A DNA stretch of 9,042 nt from Candidatus Aminicenantota bacterium. Lineage in GTDB: Bacteria; Acidobacteriota; Aminicenantia; UBA2199. The position numbers and the translations under genes were made by a program. Shown here piece after piece: positions 6,683-9,042 of the stretch (its first letter is position 1; every line of letters begins with the position of its first letter). Where the stretch lies: positions 1 to 9,042 of the forward strand of contig JAHELQ010000158.1 of NCBI GenBank assembly GCA_024644125.1, written 5' to 3'. The notes under the pieces are model-generated. The model saw only the letters and a list, made by a program, of their open reading frames with translations. It had not been told where the DNA came from and made no database searches.

Positions 6683-6696
6683 AGGCCGTTTTTTTT
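6668..6696 (+). terminator. Strong Rho-independent terminator overlapping the phosphatase stop codon
   Basis: AAAAAACGGCC (6668-6678) pairs perfectly with GGCCGTTTTTT (6684-6694) around the five-base loop GTAAA, and the T-run extends to 6696. The phosphatase TAA (6680-6682) lies in the loop, so the final codons are part of the stem. The matching A-run on the upstream side means it could also terminate transcription arriving from the right on the minus strand. Confidence 0.88.
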
Positions 6697-6815
6697 ATCA
6701 CAATCGTTTGTCCTCAAATCCCCGCGCCGAGTTTGGCTGCCAGCCCGTCTACGGCGGTAGATATCTTATCCAATCCTCGTAACCGGTGATTGAATTTTAT
6801 TTTGCAATAGTTTAC

Positions 6816-6821
6816 TATAAT
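6816..6821 (+). promoter_or_regulatory. -10 box upstream of the sensor gene
   Basis: A perfect TATAAT lies 36 bases before the ATG at 6858. The best upstream -35 candidate is TTGAAT (6790-6795), but its 20-base spacer is long, so the -35 is uncertain and an activator may be needed. The surrounding 6786-6850 stretch is markedly A/T-rich, as expected for a promoter region. Confidence 0.4.
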
Positions 6822-6857
6822 CTTTTCAGTTGCTTCTAAATCTTTAAAAAGGGTCGA

Positions 6858-9042
6858 ATGATTGTGCGCAAAACAAATATGAAACGATTGCTACATTGGT
6901 TGGCATTGGCGCTTCCGCTACTTTCTTCCTCGATGTCCGCGGTTACCACCAGCCAGACATTTTTTGAACATCTCACCATCGAGGACGGCCTATCGCAAAG
7001 TACGATCAATTGCATCCTCCAGGACAGCAAAGGTTTTATGTTATTCGGAACCCAATTCGGTCTCAACCGCTACGACGGCCTGAAATTCACGGTCAACAAA
7101 CCCCATCCGCATCATCCGGACAGAATAAGCGCAAATGAGATCTATGCCCTGCTGGAAGACCGAAACGACGTGCTCTGGATTGGAACACGAAACGGTTTGA
7201 ATAAATATAACAAAGAGAAAGACAATTATTCCCATTTTGTAAAAGATGCGAACGATCCCCACACCCTCAGCAGCAACGTTATTCTGTCCATGTCTGAAGA
7301 TCGACGGGGGTATTTGTGGATCGCAACTGAAGAGGGGCTGAACCGCTTCGACCCGCGTGTCTCCCGTATCGCCCGGTATATGCATGACCCCGAAAATCCC
7401 GGTAGTATCAGCAACAATTATATCTCCTATGTCATGGTTGACAGCCTGGACAATGTTTGGGCTTGCACCGACGCAGGACTAAACAAGCTGGAGCCGCGCG
7501 GAGGCAAATTTGTGACATACCGCCACAATCCGCTTGACAAAAACTCGTTGAGTTCGGATACCGTGTTATCGGTTTACGAGGATAAAGCCGGCACTATCTG
7601 GGTTGGAACAAAAGGCGGGTTGAACAAACTCAATGCCAAAACCGGCACGTTTACGGTCTATAGGTCAAATCCCGAAGATCCATTCGCTATTTCCAACGAT
7701 TCGGTCTCGACAATATTCGAGGATTCCAACGGTTCCTTTTGGGTGGGAACAGCCAATGGATTGAACAAATTCGACCGTTCTCATGAAACATTCATAGTTT
7801 TTAAAAATGACGCCGCGGAACCGTCCAGTATCAGCGCCAATTACATAACCGCAATGTTTGAAGACCATTCGGGAATTCTCTGGATCGGCACTTATAGCGG
7901 TGGCGTCAACAAATTTCTCCTGAAAAAAAAGCCCTTCAATCATATCCATATCACGCATCCGGAATCCGACCCCAATCGCAGCAACGACATCTGGGCTGTA
8001 CGCGAAAGCCAGGACGGAACACTCTGGATTGGAACCGATGGAGCGGGACTATTCAGTTACAACCGGATGAACGGTCTATTTTCCAATTATAGACACCAAA
8101 AAAACAAAAGTGATTCCCTGAGCCATGATATAGTCTATTCGGTTTTTGAAGACAGCCAAAATACATTGTGGGCGGGAACAGAAAAAGGCCTGAACCGTTT
8201 TGACCGGAAATCACGGACATTTCGCCGCCTCAACAGTAACCCAGGAATTCCCGGCACATTGAGTCACGACTGCGTTTTGGTCATTATGGAGGACAAGAGC
8301 GGCCAGTTATGGCTCGGGACCTGGGGAGGCCTGAACAAATACGACCGTGAGAAAGATAGTTTTATATCGTACCGCCATGACAGGACCGACCGGAAGAGCC
8401 TCTCCAATAACATTGTCTACTCTCTTCATGAAGACAGGCAGGGCCAATTATGGGTCGGAACCTTCAAAGGGCTGAACAGGTTCGACCAAAAAACCGGCCA
8501 TTTTACCCGGTACAGACATAAGATGAGCGATCCCTCCAGTATCAGCCATGACGGCATCAGCGTCATCTATGAAGATACCGCCGGAAATTTCTGGATAGGG
8601 ACCGATTGCGGCCTCAACCTTTTCGATCCGGCCACGGAAACGTTCACCCATTTCTGCGAGGAGGAGGGGCTTCCCAACGACGTGATATACGGAATACAGG
8701 AAGACGGGCAGGGCTTTCTCTGGATCAGCACCAACAACGGAATTTCAAAATTCGATCCAGTCACGAGGACATTTAAGAACTATACCATCAAGGACGGACT
8801 TCAGGACTTTGAATTCAATATGGGCGCCTATTCCCGCAGCCGCAACGGCGAAATGTTCTTCGGCGGCATCAACGGATTGAACGCCTTTTATCCGGATTTC
8901 ATAAAAGACAATATCCACATCCCCCCGATCGCCATCACAGGCTTCCAGTTGTTCAATCAACCTGTCCCCATCGGCAAAACAATCTACGGCCACACAATAT
9001 TGCAAAAATCCATTACCGAAACCGAAAATATCAAACTAAGAT
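6858..9042 (+). CDS. Two-component-type sensor with 14 Reg_prop repeats, 3' end cut by the window
   Basis: The frame is open from 6858 to the window edge (728 residues seen). A signal peptide (MKRLLHWLALALPLLSSSMSA, after a seven-residue lead) precedes LTIEDGLSQ, the usual first-blade opening. Fourteen repeats of the form EDxxGxLWIGTxxGLNKFD span residues about 45-685, consistent with two seven-bladed Reg_prop propellers. The break falls after repeat 7 (SGGVNKF, KKKPF). The first propeller is about 45-360, the second about 365-685. From residue 689 (PPIAITGFQLFNQPV) the Y_Y_Y domain begins and is then cut. Family members sense a ligand in the periplasm and usually continue with a transmembrane helix and a histidine kinase, a hybrid kinase with AraC output, or a GGDEF domain; which one is not visible. 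ATG 6858 is preceded by a weak AAAGGG; Met 6879 in frame is an alternative start with no better site. Confidence 0.9.
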   Translation, partial: MIVRKTNMKRLLHWLALALPLLSSSMSAVTTSQTFFEHLTIEDGLSQSTINCILQDSKGFMLFGTQFGLNRYDGLKFTVNKPHPHHPDRISANEIYALLEDRNDVLWIGTRNGLNKYNKEKDNYSHFVKDANDPHTLSSNVILSMSEDRRGYLWIATEEGLNRFDPRVSRIARYMHDPENPGSISNNYISYVMVDSLDNVWACTDAGLNKLEPRGGKFVTYRHNPLDKNSLSSDTVLSVYEDKAGTIWVGTKGGLNKLNAKTGTFTVYRSNPEDPFAISNDSVSTIFEDSNGSFWVGTANGLNKFDRSHETFIVFKNDAAEPSSISANYITAMFEDHSGILWIGTYSGGVNKFLLKKKPFNHIHITHPESDPNRSNDIWAVRESQDGTLWIGTDGAGLFSYNRMNGLFSNYRHQKNKSDSLSHDIVYSVFEDSQNTLWAGTEKGLNRFDRKSRTFRRLNSNPGIPGTLSHDCVLVIMEDKSGQLWLGTWGGLNKYDREKDSFISYRHDRTDRKSLSNNIVYSLHEDRQGQLWVGTFKGLNRFDQKTGHFTRYRHKMSDPSSISHDGISVIYEDTAGNFWIGTDCGLNLFDPATETFTHFCEEEGLPNDVIYGIQEDGQGFLWISTNNGISKFDPVTRTFKNYTIKDGLQDFEFNMGAYSRSRNGEMFFGGINGLNAFYPDFIKDNIHIPPIAITGFQLFNQPVPIGKTIYGHTILQKSITETENIKLR
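6984..8910 (+). repeat. Tandem repeat array encoding 14 propeller blades
   Basis: About 45-50-codon units recur through the sensor gene. The conserved Trp of LWIGT-like motifs can be followed at residue 107 (repeat 2), 390 (repeat 8) and 622 (repeat 13), among others. Repeat 1 has Leu62 at that position (GFMLFGT) and repeat 14 reads MFFGG, so the end blades are the most divergent. The repeats are conserved in protein but clearly diverged in DNA, so this is an old duplication series rather than recent tandem expansion. Confidence 0.85.

Noticed and set aside
6836..7066. Minus-strand frame of 76 codons over the sensor's start
   Set aside because: It opposes the signal peptide and first propeller blade of the sensor, and the product has no recognisable features.

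Overview
The window looks like chromosomal DNA from an uncultured, Gram-negative, environmental bacterium of moderate G+C content. Three of the four large proteins carry N-terminal export signals. The mix is a tricorn-type peptidase, a purple-acid-phosphatase-like enzyme with a C-terminal beta-sandwich, and a double Reg_prop propeller sensor. It recalls the Bacteroidota/FCB group, candidate division KSB1/Calditrichota, or Aminicenantes/Acidobacteriota. This placement is an inference from protein style, and no marker gene is present.

Layout. Bases 1-265 hold no recognisable gene but contain a cluster of three CCTGTCCC-type repeats in both orientations. Bases 266-3439 (minus) encode an exported tricorn-like S41 protease with all four catalytic residues in place. 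An 86-base divergent intergenic region follows, with a strong TTGACA-N17-AATAAT promoter and a 10-bp perfect palindrome between the two boxes. Bases 3526-4731 (plus) encode a 12-helix MFS exporter. Bases 4732-5077 are the most interesting non-coding stretch: nested A/T-rich inverted repeats on a predicted promoter, a possible 64-codon small ORF, three successive hairpins (the last terminator-like and touching the small ORF's stop codon), then a strong Shine-Dalgarno. Bases 5078-6682 encode a secreted PAP-type metallophosphatase whose last codons run into a perfect Rho-independent terminator. Bases 6700-6857 carry a promoter-like -10 box and a short coding-looking piece on the minus strand. Bases 6858-9042 encode the first 728 residues of a two-component-type sensor with 14 Reg_prop repeats (two seven-bladed propellers). 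It is cut by the window edge at the start of its Y_Y_Y domain.

How the genes may work together. Phosphatase, peptidase and periplasmic sensor are all predicted to act outside the cytoplasm, so a nutrient-scavenging or surface-sensing theme is possible. Each large gene appears to have its own promoter or terminator, and there is no multi-gene operon. The protease and exporter share a divergent control region and could be co-regulated. I see no tRNA, rRNA, CRISPR array, transposase or phage gene. The strongest candidate for something undescribed is the structured leader upstream of the phosphatase.
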